From Serratia liquefaciens (lineage in GTDB: Bacteria > Pseudomonadota > Gammaproteobacteria > Enterobacterales > Enterobacteriaceae), in NCBI GenBank assembly GCA_012719855.1, contig JAAXZN010000017.1, forward strand, positions 1 through 64,000: 64,000 nt of DNA, read 5' to 3'. Below are positions 26,821 through 37,151 of the stretch, one piece after another. The notes beneath the pieces were generated by a model. It saw only the letters and a list, made by a program, of their open reading frames with translations, was not told the DNA's origin and made no database searches. The position numbers and the translations under genes are program-made. The first letter of the stretch is position 1. Each line of letters begins with the position of its first letter.

Positions 26821-27732
26821 TGGCGTCGCCGAGCCCTCCAGGGCGTCAACCACTTGCTCACGCAGCCAGCTATGGGCCGGATCGCGGTGCGAGCGTTCAT
26901 GCCATACCATCACCATGTCATAACCGGGGATTTCCAACGGCGCCGGCCAGGTGCGCAGGTCGCCCAGCAGTTCGCCCAGCATGCGCGAAGGTAGCATCGC
27001 GACCATATCGGACCTTGCCAGCAGCGCGGGGATGAACAGGAAGTGCGGCAGCGACATCACGACGCGTCGCGCTAATCCCTGCGCTTCCAACAGCGTGTCT
27101 ATCAGGGTGCGAAAACCGCCGCCGTCTTGCGAAACCATCACGAACTCCAACTGACAAAACTGCTCCAGCGAAGGGGGGCCTTGCAACAACGGATGGTCAC
27201 GACGGCCTACCAGCAGGTACTGCTCGCGAAACAACTGTCGATGGCGCAGCTCGGCGGGGGCTTCTTCCCGGGACAAAAAACCGAGGTCGATCACGCCGTC
27301 TGCCAGATCGCGACTCATGTGTTTCGGCGATGCCTCGCGGATCGCCAGGCGGGATTTGGGCGCCGCCTGTCGCAGTTTGGGCAGCATCGGCAGCAGAATG
27401 GCATATTCGGCGGCGTCGGCGGCGGCCAGTTGCCAGGTCATTTCGGCCAGCAGCGGATCAAACGGGTGTTCCGGCGCCACCAGACGGCCGAGGTCGGCCA
27501 GCGTCTGGCGCAGCGGCGTCAACAGGCCGAGTGCGCGCGCCGTGGGCAGCATACCCCGTGGGCCGGGCAGCAGCAGGGGATCATGGTAAATCTCGCGCAG
27601 CTTGGCCAGTTGAATGCTGACCGACGGTTGGCTCAGATTGAGGCGTGCCGCCGCCCGCGTCACGTTGCGTTCGCTGAGCAGCGCTTCCAGCGTGACCAGC
27701 AAGTTGAGATCGACCCGCTTTAAATTGTTAAT
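26815..27732 (-). CDS. LysR-family regulator, probable activator of the divergent amidase
   Basis: 305 aa if translation begins at ATT 27732 (MNNLKRVDLNLL after initiation), 316 aa if at TTG 27765. AGGA at 27739-27742 stands exactly 6 bases before the ATT; the TTG has no ribosome-binding site and adds 11 residues that do not belong to the usual LysR N-terminus. An N-terminal winged HTH (NVTRAAARLNLSQPSVSIQLAKLRE) precedes the effector-binding domain. It is divergent from the amidase gene with about 110 bp between them, the classic arrangement for a LysR regulator and its target. The inducer is unknown. Confidence 0.85.
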   Translation of the reverse strand: MNNLKRVDLNLLVTLEALLSERNVTRAAARLNLSQPSVSIQLAKLREIYHDPLLLPGPRGMLPTARALGLLTPLRQTLADLGRLVAPEHPFDPLLAEMTWQLAAADAAEYAILLPMLPKLRQAAPKSRLAIREASPKHMSRDLADGVIDLGFLSREEAPAELRHRQLFREQYLLVGRRDHPLLQGPPSLEQFCQLEFVMVSQDGGGFRTLIDTLLEAQGLARRVVMSLPHFLFIPALLARSDMVAMLPSRMLGELLGDLRTWPAPLEIPGYDMVMVWHERSHRDPAHSWLREQVVDALEGSATPL

Positions 27733-27843
27733 AACTATTCCTCGTATTAAATCTATCAATTTCAACTATAACGCCAATCCTCCTACCGTGGAACGGACGT
27801 CGGAAAACCCGGCGAAACCGCAACGGATGATAAGGAAAAAACC

Positions 27844-29286
27844 ATGAAACTGAGCGAATACGTCAGCTACGATGCGCTGGGATTGGCCGAACTGGTTCAG
27901 GGGGGTGAGGTCAGTGCGCAAGAGCTGCAGCAGACGGCGAGGGCTGCGGTTGAGGCGGTAAACCCGGCGATCAATGCGGTGGTGGAACATTGGTTGCAGC
28001 CGCAGTGGGAGAAGCGGGGCCCGCTGTCGGGCGTTCCCTTTCTGATCAAGGATATTGCCATCAGCATGGCCGGAAAGCGCCTTGAATTGGGGAGCCGGTT
28101 GGCACAGGGGCATATTGCCGAGGAAGACAGCTATCTGATGAGTAATATCCATCGCGCAGGGTTGGTGACCTTTGGCAGAACCACCACGCCGGAGATGGCG
28201 TTCAGCACCACCACCGAAGCGGTGTTGTACGGTGCTACGCGCAATCCCTGGAACCCTGATTTCAGCGCCGGAGGTTCCAGCGGCGGAGCCGGTGCGGCGG
28301 TTGCTGCCGGGGTCGTGCCTATGGCGCATGCCACTGATGCCGCCGGTTCTATTCGCGTGCCTGCGTCGTCGAATGGGCTGTTCGGCCTTAAACCGACGCG
28401 CGGTCGGGTATCACATGGCCCGGCGATGGATGAAGTGTTCAACGGTTTTGGCGTTCAGTTGGGGCTGAGTCGCACGGTACGCGACAGCGCCGCGTTACTG
28501 GATGCGCTACAACACCCCCATCCCGGTGAACCTTATTACACGGCACCGCAGGCAGATAGCTGGCTGTCGCAGGTCACCCGAGACCCTGGTCGGTTGCGTA
28601 TCGGCATAATGACCCAGGCCTGGAATGGCGGGAAAACCGATCCGCAAATCGTTCAGGCCACCAACGACACCGCAGTGCTGCTGAGCGAGCTGGGCCATCA
28701 GGTCACCGAGGCGGAGATGCCGATCGGCGTCAGCTGGCAGGAACTGGTGTTCGCCAATGCGCAGATCTGGTGTGCCAATCTGGTCGGTTGGGTCGAGGGG
28801 CTGAGCCAAACCACCGGACGAGCGATTTCAACCGACATGCTGGAGCCGGAAACCTTGGCCTGTTACCGCTACGGGTTGGCCGCCAGGGCGGTGGATATGG
28901 TTGCGGCGCTTGAAGTGCGTAACCGGGTGACTCGTGCCGTGGGCGCCTATTTCCAGCGGTACGATCTGCTGTTGACCCCGACCATGCCCGACTTGCCCTG
29001 GCGGATCGGTCGCTACGGTACCGGAACGGCGGACATGAGTGGCCTGGAGTGGACCGCGCACTTGTTCGACCATTCGCCGTTCACGCCAGTGTTTAACGTA
29101 GCCGGCGTGCCGGCGATGTCAGTACCGCTGGCGCATGATGCGCAACACAATCTGCCAATAGGCATGCAATTCGTCGCCGGTTTTGGCCGTGAAGATCAGC
29201 TGCTGCAATTGGCAGGGCAACTGGAGCGGGCAGCGCCCTGGCATCAACGGCGCCCGGCTATTTGGGCAGGAAATGCGGGGGAATAG
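27844..29286 (+). CDS. Amidase (amidase-signature family)
   Basis: 480 aa. Catalytic Lys69 in FLIKDIA, the glycine/serine stretch GGSSGGAGAAVA (S145/S146) and nucleophile Ser169 in DAAGSIRVPAS form the Ser-cisSer-Lys triad. The overall sequence is closest in look to 6-aminohexanoate-cyclic-dimer hydrolase-like and similar catabolic amidases, rather than GatA, which would have gatB/gatC partners. It hydrolyses an amide; the substrate is undetermined. The divergent LysR gene suggests substrate-induced expression. Confidence 0.9.
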   Translation: MKLSEYVSYDALGLAELVQGGEVSAQELQQTARAAVEAVNPAINAVVEHWLQPQWEKRGPLSGVPFLIKDIAISMAGKRLELGSRLAQGHIAEEDSYLMSNIHRAGLVTFGRTTTPEMAFSTTTEAVLYGATRNPWNPDFSAGGSSGGAGAAVAAGVVPMAHATDAAGSIRVPASSNGLFGLKPTRGRVSHGPAMDEVFNGFGVQLGLSRTVRDSAALLDALQHPHPGEPYYTAPQADSWLSQVTRDPGRLRIGIMTQAWNGGKTDPQIVQATNDTAVLLSELGHQVTEAEMPIGVSWQELVFANAQIWCANLVGWVEGLSQTTGRAISTDMLEPETLACYRYGLAARAVDMVAALEVRNRVTRAVGAYFQRYDLLLTPTMPDLPWRIGRYGTGTADMSGLEWTAHLFDHSPFTPVFNVAGVPAMSVPLAHDAQHNLPIGMQFVAGFGREDQLLQLAGQLERAAPWHQRRPAIWAGNAGE

Positions 29287-29371
29287 CAGTCAAAAGGCAA
29301 AATATCCGCTATGTTGCTGAAAGGCTTTTTACGGCGGGCTTTTGGCTCGCCGTGGCATTCAGGAGGGGACG

Positions 29372-29833
29372 ATGAGCTGCATCTTTTGCGAAATGGTGGC
29401 GGGCAGAGTGCCGTGCCATAAAATTTGGGAGGACGAGAGTCATATGGCGTTCCTTTCCATCTATCCGAATACCGAGGGGTTCAGCGTAGTGATCCCCAAG
29501 GCGCACTACGAGAGCTACGCCTTTGCGTTGCCGGACGAGGTGCTCAGCGAGCTGATGTTGGCGACCAAGCGAGTGGCGCAGTTGCTCGATCGGGCGTTTG
29601 ACGACGTGGGACGCTGCGGCATGGTGTTCGAAGGTTTTGGCGTCGACCATGTGCATGCCAAGCTGATCCCGATGCACGGTACCGCTGCGCTGGAGCAGTG
29701 GCAGCCTATCGAATCGACCTCGGCGAAATTCTTCGACCGCTATGAGGGCTACCTTTCGTCCCATGACGCGGCGCGCGCCGACGACCAGCATCTGGCCGCG
29801 CTGGCCGCGAAGATCCGCCAGAGTGCCGTTTAA
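29372..29833 (+). CDS. HIT-family nucleotide hydrolase/transferase
   Basis: 153 aa from ATG 29372, with AGGAGG at 29361-29366. An N-terminal CIFCEMVAG zinc-type pair and the histidine-triad region VDHVHAKLIPMH identify a HIT protein. Members hydrolyse nucleotide phosphoramidates or adenylates. It is placed between the amidase and prlC, an insertion relative to the E. coli order. An imperfect hairpin (about 29331-29353) lies just upstream. Confidence 0.88.
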   Translation: MSCIFCEMVAGRVPCHKIWEDESHMAFLSIYPNTEGFSVVIPKAHYESYAFALPDEVLSELMLATKRVAQLLDRAFDDVGRCGMVFEGFGVDHVHAKLIPMHGTAALEQWQPIESTSAKFFDRYEGYLSSHDAARADDQHLAALAAKIRQSAV

Positions 29834-29953
29834 GGCACTATCTATCAACGTCGGGCCATTGATTTTCCTGCTGCTTGGCTCCATGTTAGATATTCATACG
29901 CATTTTAAGGCCTGCCCGTCGTGGCGGGCCCCAACGCTAATCAGGACTGCCCT

Positions 29954-31996
29954 ATGACAAATCCGTTGCTGACCCCGTTTTCCCTGCCGCCGTTTTCCGC
30001 CATTCGTCCAGAAGATATCGTGCCCGCGGTGCAATCCGCCCTGGATGACTGCCGCGCTACGGTTGAGCGCGTTGTCGCGCAGCCGGGGCCATTTACCTGG
30101 GATAACCTGTGTCAGCCACTGGCGGAGTCTGACGATCGCCTGTCGCGCATCTGGTCGCCGGTGGGGCATCTGAACTCGGTGAAAAACAGCCCGGAACTGC
30201 GCGCCGCCTATGAGCAGGCGCTGCCGTTGCTGTCCGAGTACGGCACCTGGGTAGGGCAACACGAAGGGCTGTACCAGGCGTACCGCAGCCTGAAAGAGGG
30301 CGAAGCCTTTGCGCAACTGACCGCGCCGCAGCGCAAGTCGGTTGAAAACGCGCTGCGTGATTTCGAACTGTCGGGTATTGGCCTGTCGCCGGAAAAACAG
30401 CGTCGCTACGGCGAGATCGTGGCACGCCTGTCCGAGCTGGGTTCTACGTACAGTAACAACGTGCTCGACGCTACCATGGGCTGGAGCAAGCTGATCACCG
30501 ATCAAGCCGAGCTGAGCGGCCTGCCGGAAAGTGCATTGGCTCAGGCCCAGGCGATGGCGCAGGCCAAAGAGCAGGACGGCTGGTTGCTGACGCTGGATAT
30601 GCCAAGCTATCTTCCGGTGCTGACCTACGGCGATAACCGTGCGCTGCGTGAAGAGATGTATCGCGCTTTTGCCACCCGCGCCTCCGATCAGGGGCCGAAT
30701 GCCGGCAAATGGGACAACAGTGAAGTGATGGCGGAAACGCTGGCGCTGCGCCACGAACTGGCCCAGCTGCTGGGCTTTGACAGCTATGCCGACAAGTCAC
30801 TGGCGACCAAAATGGCGGAAAACCCAGAGCAGGTACTGGGTTTCCTTAGCGATCTGGCCAAACGCGCCCGTCCACAGGCCGAACAGGAACTGGCTCAGCT
30901 GCGTGCCTTCGCCAAACAGCATTACGGTGTGGATGAGCTGGAAGCCTGGGACATTACCTATTACGGCGAAAAGCAGAAACAGCACCTGTTCTCGATCAGC
31001 GACGAGCAACTGCGCCCTTATTTCCCGGAACAGCGCGTAGTGGAAGGGCTGTTCGAAGTGGTCAAACGCATTTACGGCATCACCGCCAAAGAACGCAAAG
31101 ATGTGGATACCTGGCATCCAGAGGTGCGTTTCTTCGATCTGTTCGATGCTAACGGTGAGCTGCGCGGCAGCTTCTACCTCGACCTGTATGCCCGTGAAAA
31201 CAAACGTGGCGGCGCCTGGATGGACGACTGCGTCGGCAGCCTGCGCAAGGCTAATGGCGAGTTGCAAAAACCGGTTGCCTACCTGACCTGTAACTTCAAC
31301 CGCCCGCTGGGCGACAAGCCGGCGCTGTTCACCCATAACGAAGTGACCACGCTGTTCCACGAGTTCGGCCACGGTCTGCATCATATGCTGACCCAAATCG
31401 ATACCGCCGGTGTTTCCGGGATTAGCGGTGTGCCATGGGATGCGGTCGAACTGCCAAGCCAGTTTATGGAAAACTGGTGCTGGGAGCCGGAAGCACTGGC
31501 ATTTATCTCCGGCCATTATCAAAGCGGCGAACCGCTGCCGAAAGAGATGCTGGACAAGCTGCTGGCGGCGAAAAACTATCAGGCGGCGCTGTTCATCCTG
31601 CGCCAGTTGGAGTTTGGCCTGTTCGACTTCCGCATGCACGCCGAATACAGCCCAGAGAAAGGTGCGCAGATCCTGCCAACGCTGGCAGAAGTGAAAAAGA
31701 GTGTGGCGGTCGTGCCTTCACCAAGCTGGGGCCGTTTCCCGCATGCTTTCAGCCATATCTTTGCCGGCGGTTACGCGGCGGGTTATTACAGCTATCTGTG
31801 GGCAGAAGTGCTGTCGGCCGATGCCTATTCGCGCTTTGAAGAAGAGGGGATTTTCAACGCCGAAACCGGCAAATCCTTCCTCGACAACATTCTGTCGCGT
31901 GGCGGTTCCGAAGAGCCGATGGAACTGTTCAAACGCTTCCGTGGCCGTGAGCCGCAGCTGGATGCTATGCTGCGCCATTACGGCATTAAAGGATAA
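29954..31996 (+). CDS. prlC: Oligopeptidase A
   Basis: 680 aa from ATG 29954, exactly the length of E. coli OpdA; an in-frame start at 29921 adds an unlikely leader. M3-family zinc metallopeptidase with HEFGHGLHH beginning at H469 and the distal glutamate in the downstream ENWCWE helix. It degrades short peptides, including cleaved signal peptides, in the cytoplasm. It is followed after 8 bp by rsmJ, an operon conserved in enterobacteria. Confidence 0.96.
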   Translation: MTNPLLTPFSLPPFSAIRPEDIVPAVQSALDDCRATVERVVAQPGPFTWDNLCQPLAESDDRLSRIWSPVGHLNSVKNSPELRAAYEQALPLLSEYGTWVGQHEGLYQAYRSLKEGEAFAQLTAPQRKSVENALRDFELSGIGLSPEKQRRYGEIVARLSELGSTYSNNVLDATMGWSKLITDQAELSGLPESALAQAQAMAQAKEQDGWLLTLDMPSYLPVLTYGDNRALREEMYRAFATRASDQGPNAGKWDNSEVMAETLALRHELAQLLGFDSYADKSLATKMAENPEQVLGFLSDLAKRARPQAEQELAQLRAFAKQHYGVDELEAWDITYYGEKQKQHLFSISDEQLRPYFPEQRVVEGLFEVVKRIYGITAKERKDVDTWHPEVRFFDLFDANGELRGSFYLDLYARENKRGGAWMDDCVGSLRKANGELQKPVAYLTCNFNRPLGDKPALFTHNEVTTLFHEFGHGLHHMLTQIDTAGVSGISGVPWDAVELPSQFMENWCWEPEALAFISGHYQSGEPLPKEMLDKLLAAKNYQAALFILRQLEFGLFDFRMHAEYSPEKGAQILPTLAEVKKSVAVVPSPSWGRFPHAFSHIFAGGYAAGYYSYLWAEVLSADAYSRFEEEGIFNAETGKSFLDNILSRGGSEEPMELFKRFRGREPQLDAMLRHYGIKG

Positions 31997-32004
31997 CCCC
32001 ACCG

Positions 32005-32757
32005 GTGAGCGTGTGTTTATTGTGTGAAGAAGGCGCCGATCCCGGCGCCTTGTCTATTCTGGCGGAACGCTGGCAGTTGGTTTCGGACGACGACGCGACG
32101 ATGGCGCTGGTACTGACGCCGGAACGTCTGGAGTTGCGTAAGCGTGACGAACCCAAGCTGGGGGCGATCTACGTCGATTTCATCTCCGGCACTATGGCGC
32201 ATCGGCGCCGCTTCGGCGGCGGGCGTGGCGAAGCGGTGGCGAAGGCGGTCGGCATCAAGGGCAGCTATCGGCCAAACGTGGTGGATGCCACGGCCGGGCT
32301 GGGGCGCGATGCCTTTGGGCTGGCATCGCTGGGCTGCCGGGTGCGGATGCTGGAGCGTAATCCGGTGGTGGCCGCCTTGCTGGACGATGGGCTGCAACGT
32401 GGCTATCAGGATGCGGAAATCGGTCCGTGGCTGCGCGAGCGCATGACCCTGCTGCATGCCTCCAGCCTGACGGCGTTAGCCGAGCTCGACTCACCACCCG
32501 AGGTGGTGTACCTGGATCCCATGTACCCGCACAAGCAGAAAAGCGCGCTTGTGAAGAAAGAGATGCGGGTGTTCCAGTCGCTGGTGGGCAGCGACGACGA
32601 TGCCGATGGTCTGCTGGAGCCGGCACGCCGCCTGGCGACCAAGCGCGTGGTGGTCAAGCGGCCGGATTACGCTCCGCCATTGGCTAACGTGCCTGCGCAT
32701 GCGGCCTCGACCACCAAGAGCCATCGTTTCGATATTTATATGCCCTATCCTCGTTAA
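32005..32757 (+). CDS. rsmJ: 16S rRNA (guanine1516-N2)-methyltransferase
   Basis: 250 aa with a GTG start ([10 protein letters not shown]). Strongly conserved segments [39 protein letters not shown] and [14 protein letters not shown] (SAM-binding motif I) match RsmJ (YhiQ). [12 protein letters not shown] catalytic loop follows. It methylates G1516 of 16S rRNA. Downstream partner of prlC. Confidence 0.95.
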   Translation: MSVCLLCEEGADPGALSILAERWQLVSDDDATMALVLTPERLELRKRDEPKLGAIYVDFISGTMAHRRRFGGGRGEAVAKAVGIKGSYRPNVVDATAGLGRDAFGLASLGCRVRMLERNPVVAALLDDGLQRGYQDAEIGPWLRERMTLLHASSLTALAELDSPPEVVYLDPMYPHKQKSALVKKEMRVFQSLVGSDDDADGLLEPARRLATKRVVVKRPDYAPPLANVPAHAASTTKSHRFDIYMPYPR

Positions 32758-32760
32758 TTT

Positions 32761-32780
32761 GGGCGCAGCATGCTGCGCCC
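32761..32780. terminator. GC-rich palindrome after rsmJ, probable transcription end
   Basis: GGGCGCAG-CATG-CTGCGCCC is a perfect 20-bp palindrome 3 bases after the rsmJ stop. It lacks a T-tract, so termination would be weak or Rho-assisted, or it may protect the mRNA 3' end. Confidence 0.5.
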
Positions 32781-32950
32781 CCACAAGCCGCCTTAATACA
32801 ATGCCAATGATTTAGGGTATAGAGGGCGAAATAGGGAGGTATTCATTGATCCACCTCCCAATTTTATTTTTTACCTTGCAAAGTTACTGGCAAGCTTGTG
32901 TTCCAGATCGCATGATTCCTGTTCGTTCCCCTTCCTATAATTAGATGATA

Positions 32951-34849
32951 ATGAAGAAGACACTCCTTGCTGTTTTGCTTTGCCTGGGTACCTCTGCAAT
33001 GGCTTCTGAACCAGTCAATATCACCATCCTCGGCACGTCCGATCTGCACGGCACCTTTGTGCCCTGGGATTATTCGACCGACACCGAAAACCTGGCCGGC
33101 AGCCTGAGCCAAATCGCCACCCAGGTGCAACAGGTTCGTGCGAAGCAGCCGAACGTGATCCTGGTCGATGCCGGTGACACCATTCAGGGCAACTTTGTCG
33201 AGACTTTTAAAAACGACAAAACCAGCCCGATGATCCTCGGGTTTAACGCGCTGGACTATGACGTCTGGGTGATGGGCAATCATGAATTCGATTTCGGCCT
33301 CAAACCGCTTTCCACCTCACTGAACCAGTTCAAGGGCACGGCATTGGCCGGCAATATTCTGTGGGAGAGCGGCAAACCTTACCTGCCGGCGTATAAAATC
33401 ATTGAACGCCAGGGCGTGAAAATCGGCATTATCGGCATGGATACGCCGATGACCGCAGAGTTCGCCAAAGGCACCGACCGGGTGAAAGGGCTGAACTTTA
33501 CCGATCCGGTGCAGGCGGTGAAGCAGGTCATTCAGCAAATTCAGGGTGAAGTGGACGCGATTGTGCTGGTGGCGCACATGGGCATCGACAACGAGAACCA
33601 GCGCCCAGGCACCGGCGTTGGCGATATCGCCCGCGCGAACCCGGAACTGGCGGCGATCGTCGCCGGGCATATGCACGTCAAAGTCGATAAAGAAGTGATT
33701 AACGGCGTGATCGTCACCGAACCGGACAAATATGGCCGTGCGCTTTCGCGCATCGATTTGCAGTTTGAGCAGCACAACGGCAAGTACGTGCTGATCAACA
33801 AAGACAGCTATACCTATCCGATCAAAGGCATCGCGTCGGATAAAAAGCTGGAAGAGATTTATCAGCCTTACCACAAGATTTTGCGCGCCAATGCCAACCG
33901 GCCTATTGCCCAGCTCAGCGGCCAGGATCTGGTGCCGCCGGATGCCGTGAAGGGGATCCCGCAGGTGCACGTGCAGGACACCGGCATCAGCAAGCTGTAT
34001 CAGGAAGCCAGCCGTTACTATGCGCCGCAGGCGCAGGTGATCGCGCTGCAGATTGATAACGACCGGCCAAAATTAAACGTCGGCACCATCACGGCCAAAG
34101 ATATCGCCTTCAATTACCAATATGCCGGCGGTGAGATCACGGTTTATCAGCTCAGCGGCAAGGAATTGAAGAAGTACATGGAATGGTCGGCGGGCTACTT
34201 CAATCAGCTGCAGGACGGCGATGTCACCTACAGCTTCAACCCGCAGCGCCGTGCGTCCAAATATTCCACCAATGATTTCTTCGATGGCGTGACCTATAAA
34301 ATCGACCTGCGCCAACCGGTCGGGCAGCGCATCCGCGATCTGCGCATGGCCGACGGCACGCCGGTGACTGACAGCACGCCGATCCGTCTGGGCATGAACA
34401 GCTACCGCATGGGGCACCTGACGCAAAAAGGCGGCGCGCTGGAAGGCATGCAGTTCCCGGTACTGTCGGACAGCAAGGTTGAATATGGCGAAGAGGCCGG
34501 AACCATCCGTAACCTGACTATCCGTTATCTGAGCGAAGTGAAAAAAGGCCAGTATCAGGGACAGGCGGTGCAGCGCTGGCAGTTGGTCGGGCTGGAAGGC
34601 TACGAGCGTGAGCGTAAAATCGTCGAAAAACTGCTGAACGACGGCAAAATCAGCGTACCCACCAGTGAAGATGGGCGGTACGGCAATGTCGCGTCGTTCA
34701 ACGTGAAGCCATTGCTGATTAGCGAGCCGAAAGAGCGCCAGCAGCAACAGGCGGCATTGAAGGCAGAAATGGCCGCCGCCAGCGATCCGGTGGTGAAAAA
34801 ACGCCTGAGCGATCGGTTAGTGATTATGGAGGCGATTAATAAAGCCTGA
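32951..34849 (+). CDS. Periplasmic 5'-nucleotidase / 2',3'-cyclic phosphodiesterase-like metallophosphatase
   Basis: 632 aa from ATG 32951 (an ATG two codons earlier is also possible). Signal peptide MKKTLLAVLLCLGTSAMA ending at residue about 18-19. The metallophosphoesterase domain has DLHG, DAGDTIQGN, GNHEFDFG and AGHMH metal-binding motifs, then a C-terminal 5'-nucleotidase substrate domain (from about residue 340; GKELKKYMEWS, GMNSYRMG). This is the UshA/CpdB superfamily acting on nucleotides in the periplasm to salvage nucleosides and phosphate. It stands alone, convergent with the sugar operon. Confidence 0.9.
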   Translation: MKKTLLAVLLCLGTSAMASEPVNITILGTSDLHGTFVPWDYSTDTENLAGSLSQIATQVQQVRAKQPNVILVDAGDTIQGNFVETFKNDKTSPMILGFNALDYDVWVMGNHEFDFGLKPLSTSLNQFKGTALAGNILWESGKPYLPAYKIIERQGVKIGIIGMDTPMTAEFAKGTDRVKGLNFTDPVQAVKQVIQQIQGEVDAIVLVAHMGIDNENQRPGTGVGDIARANPELAAIVAGHMHVKVDKEVINGVIVTEPDKYGRALSRIDLQFEQHNGKYVLINKDSYTYPIKGIASDKKLEEIYQPYHKILRANANRPIAQLSGQDLVPPDAVKGIPQVHVQDTGISKLYQEASRYYAPQAQVIALQIDNDRPKLNVGTITAKDIAFNYQYAGGEITVYQLSGKELKKYMEWSAGYFNQLQDGDVTYSFNPQRRASKYSTNDFFDGVTYKIDLRQPVGQRIRDLRMADGTPVTDSTPIRLGMNSYRMGHLTQKGGALEGMQFPVLSDSKVEYGEEAGTIRNLTIRYLSEVKKGQYQGQAVQRWQLVGLEGYERERKIVEKLLNDGKISVPTSEDGRYGNVASFNVKPLLISEPKERQQQQAALKAEMAAASDPVVKKRLSDRLVIMEAINKA

Positions 34850-34859
34850 TAGTGATAAT

Positions 34860-34885
34860 GGGCTCGGCGTAGGTATGCTGAGCCC
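34860..34885. terminator. Convergent hairpin between nucleotidase and SIS genes
   Basis: GGGCTCGGC (34860-34868) pairs with GCTGAGCCC (34877-34885) with one mismatch. It sits between two convergent genes and could serve both directions. No T-run on either side. Confidence 0.5.
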
Positions 34886-34901
34886 TACCAATACCCGTGG
34901 A

Positions 34902-35501
34902 TTACTTACCCTGCAGTAAACGCTTGCCGACATCGCCCCCCGGGTGTACCGCCAGCAGCGTTTCTTTGTTATAGCCACTGCGCTCCATCAGACAGGCGCA
35001 GGCCGCGTCAAAAATCGCCAATACCAGCACGATTGACGTGGTTGCCAGCATATTCAGCGGATCTATCTCATTTTCCACCCCGGTGCGGATCACCAACCGT
35101 GCCGCTTTGGCGATCGCCGAATCCGGGTTTTCCGTTACGCCGATCAGCGGCACATTCTTGGCCTGCAGCGTTGGCAGCAGGCGGGTCAATTCGTCGGAAT
35201 TACCGCCGCGTGAAATCAGGATCATCAGGTCATCGCTGCGCAAAAAGCCCAGATCGCCATGCGCTGCATCGGTGGCGTTCAGGTAGATGGCCGGGCGCTC
35301 TACGCAGGCCAGCATATGGGCTATCTTGCGTGCCGCGATACCGGAAGTTCCTACGCCGGTGACCACGATTTTCCCCCGGCACTCGGCCAATGCCGTCAGC
35401 AGCCGTTGCCAGCTTTGTGCGTCGATGCGCTGGCTTAGCTGCGCCAGTTCCCGGCTGTAGATTGCCCAGGCTTCAGCGGCCCGCTGCCATTCCTGCTGCA
35501 T
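34902..35501 (-). CDS. SIS-domain sugar-phosphate isomerase (KdsD/GutQ-like, no CBS domains)
   Basis: 199 aa. One SIS fold (GKIVVTGVGTSGIAARKIAH, LISRGGNSDELTRLLP, HPGGDVGKRLL). It matches the N-terminal half of KdsD/GutQ arabinose-5-phosphate isomerases but lacks their C-terminal CBS pair. Its start overlaps the stop of the FGGY kinase gene (TGATG), so it is the last gene of the sugar operon. It probably isomerises the phosphorylated sugar made by that kinase; ketose-to-aldose direction and substrate are inferred. Confidence 0.85.
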   Translation of the reverse strand: MQQEWQRAAEAWAIYSRELAQLSQRIDAQSWQRLLTALAECRGKIVVTGVGTSGIAARKIAHMLACVERPAIYLNATDAAHGDLGFLRSDDLMILISRGGNSDELTRLLPTLQAKNVPLIGVTENPDSAIAKAARLVIRTGVENEIDPLNMLATTSIVLVLAIFDAACACLMERSGYNKETLLAVHPGGDVGKRLLQGK

Positions 35502-37138
35502 CAGGCCTCCTCCTGCATCAGTTGGCGGTATTTCATGTGGTCGTTATACAGCTCATGGAACACGCGGTATTTACGGTTGTAATAGCGTTTGATTTTGTTG
35601 GTCTGTGGCGTCACGGTTTTACCGATACGACTCATGGCGCTCATGGCTTCCGGCAGCGTGTCGAATACCCCGGCCGCCACCGTGCCCATCATCGCTCCCC
35701 CCAACAGCATCGCCTCGCTCTCTTCCGGCAACAGCATGGCGCAGCCGGTGGCATTGGCATGTTCCTGCACGAAAATTGGGTTTTTGGTGCCGCCGCCGCT
35801 GGCCATGATGGTGTCGATGCTGTAGCCACTTTGGTTCATGGTTTCAATAATATGGCGGGTACCCAGCGCGATCGCCTGGATGGTCGCCAGATAATGCAGG
35901 GCCATGTCTTCCGGGGTACGCGACAGCTTCAGCCCGGTCAGGGTACCGGTCAGCGTCGGGTTGGCGCGTGGCGAACGGTTGCCGTGGAAATACGGCAGCA
36001 TATGAATATCCTGAGTCAGGAAGGCAATCTCCTCCGGCTCACCGGCCATACGGCGCAGCAGGGCATTCAGCACTTCATAAATCGTCTGCCCCTGGGTTTT
36101 TGCCTGCGCCAGCAGCTCCGGATAGCAAGGGTGCGACTGGATCACATGGTCAATCAGCGCGCCGGTGGCGGACTGACCGCCCTCGTTCAGCCAGTATTCC
36201 GGCAGGATCGCCGAGTAATATGGCCCCCATACGCCGCCGATAAAACGGGCGGTACGGGACATCGCCATATGGCCGGTGGAGGTACCGCCAATCAGCGCGA
36301 CACGGCGGTTAAAGTCTGCCACTTCACCGGAGACCCCGGTAGCGCCGAGCGTGCCGAGCGTCCCGGCGTGGGCGTCGATGATCGAGACGCTGACCGCCGT
36401 ACCGGCAATCAGGCCCATTTCACTGGCAGCACGCTGGGTGAGGCCGTGGCCGAGCGGTTCGCCCATCATTTTGACGTCGCTGCCGATCTTGGCGGCATCG
36501 TGCTCCAGCACGTCTTCCAATCCAATCTGTTTGAAATAGCTTTTGTCCCAGCGCTGTTCATGGCCGAGATAGGTCCATTTGCACACCGTCGAACACAGTG
36601 AGCGGGTCGCGTCCTGGGTGGCACGCCAGGTGAGAAAGTCCGGCAGGTCAAACAGGTAACCGGCATTGGCCCAGGTGGTCGGCATATGTTGTTTCAACCA
36701 CAGCATTTTGGGGGTCTGCATTTCCGGCGAAATAATGCCGCCGACGAAATCCAGCACCCGATGTTTGATGGCGTTGATGCGCTCGGCCTGGGTGATGGCT
36801 CGGTGATCCATCCACACGATGATGTTCTGCTCGGTACGGCCGGATGGGCTGACGGTCAGCGGTTGGCCCTCTTTGTCCAGTACTACCAGAGAACAGGTGG
36901 CGTCAAAACCCAGTCCTTTAACCTGAATCGGGTTGATGTCGGCCTGGTTGACCGCATCGCGCACCGCGTTGCACACCGCCTGCCAGATATTGTCCGAAGA
37001 CTGTTCAACGAAGTCCGCCTTCGGGCGATACAGGTCGATGGTTCGGCTGGCCTGCCCGACCATGTGGCCGTTGAGATCGAATACCCCTGCGCGCGCACTT
37101 CCGGTGCCTACATCTACGCCAATAAAATAGCTCGCCAT
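35501..37138 (-). CDS. FGGY-family pentulose kinase (ribulokinase-like)
   Basis: 545 aa. ATP-fold phosphate motif IGVDVGTGSARAGVFD at the N-terminus, LGFDATCSLVVLD and WMDHRA, and a C-terminal GGGTKNPIFVQEHA adenosine motif. The length and these motifs fit the FGGY pentulose-kinase subgroup (D-ribulokinase type) better than glycerol or xylulose kinases. It would phosphorylate a pentulose delivered by the ABC importer encoded upstream; the SIS protein encoded next would act on the product. The gene is spaced 13 bp from the permease gene. Confidence 0.85.
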   Translation of the reverse strand: MASYFIGVDVGTGSARAGVFDLNGHMVGQASRTIDLYRPKADFVEQSSDNIWQAVCNAVRDAVNQADINPIQVKGLGFDATCSLVVLDKEGQPLTVSPSGRTEQNIIVWMDHRAITQAERINAIKHRVLDFVGGIISPEMQTPKMLWLKQHMPTTWANAGYLFDLPDFLTWRATQDATRSLCSTVCKWTYLGHEQRWDKSYFKQIGLEDVLEHDAAKIGSDVKMMGEPLGHGLTQRAASEMGLIAGTAVSVSIIDAHAGTLGTLGATGVSGEVADFNRRVALIGGTSTGHMAMSRTARFIGGVWGPYYSAILPEYWLNEGGQSATGALIDHVIQSHPCYPELLAQAKTQGQTIYEVLNALLRRMAGEPEEIAFLTQDIHMLPYFHGNRSPRANPTLTGTLTGLKLSRTPEDMALHYLATIQAIALGTRHIIETMNQSGYSIDTIMASGGGTKNPIFVQEHANATGCAMLLPEESEAMLLGGAMMGTVAAGVFDTLPEAMSAMSRIGKTVTPQTNKIKRYYNRKYRVFHELYNDHMKYRQLMQEEA

Positions 37139-37151
37139 TGTTTTTCTCCAG

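Noticed and set aside
29834-29953. Sigma-32 promoter for prlC
   Set aside because: prlC is a heat-shock gene in E. coli, but I could not align a convincing -35/-10 pair here.
35390-36601. 403-codon open frame on + strand
   Set aside because: Antisense to the FGGY kinase gene, which has full family motifs.
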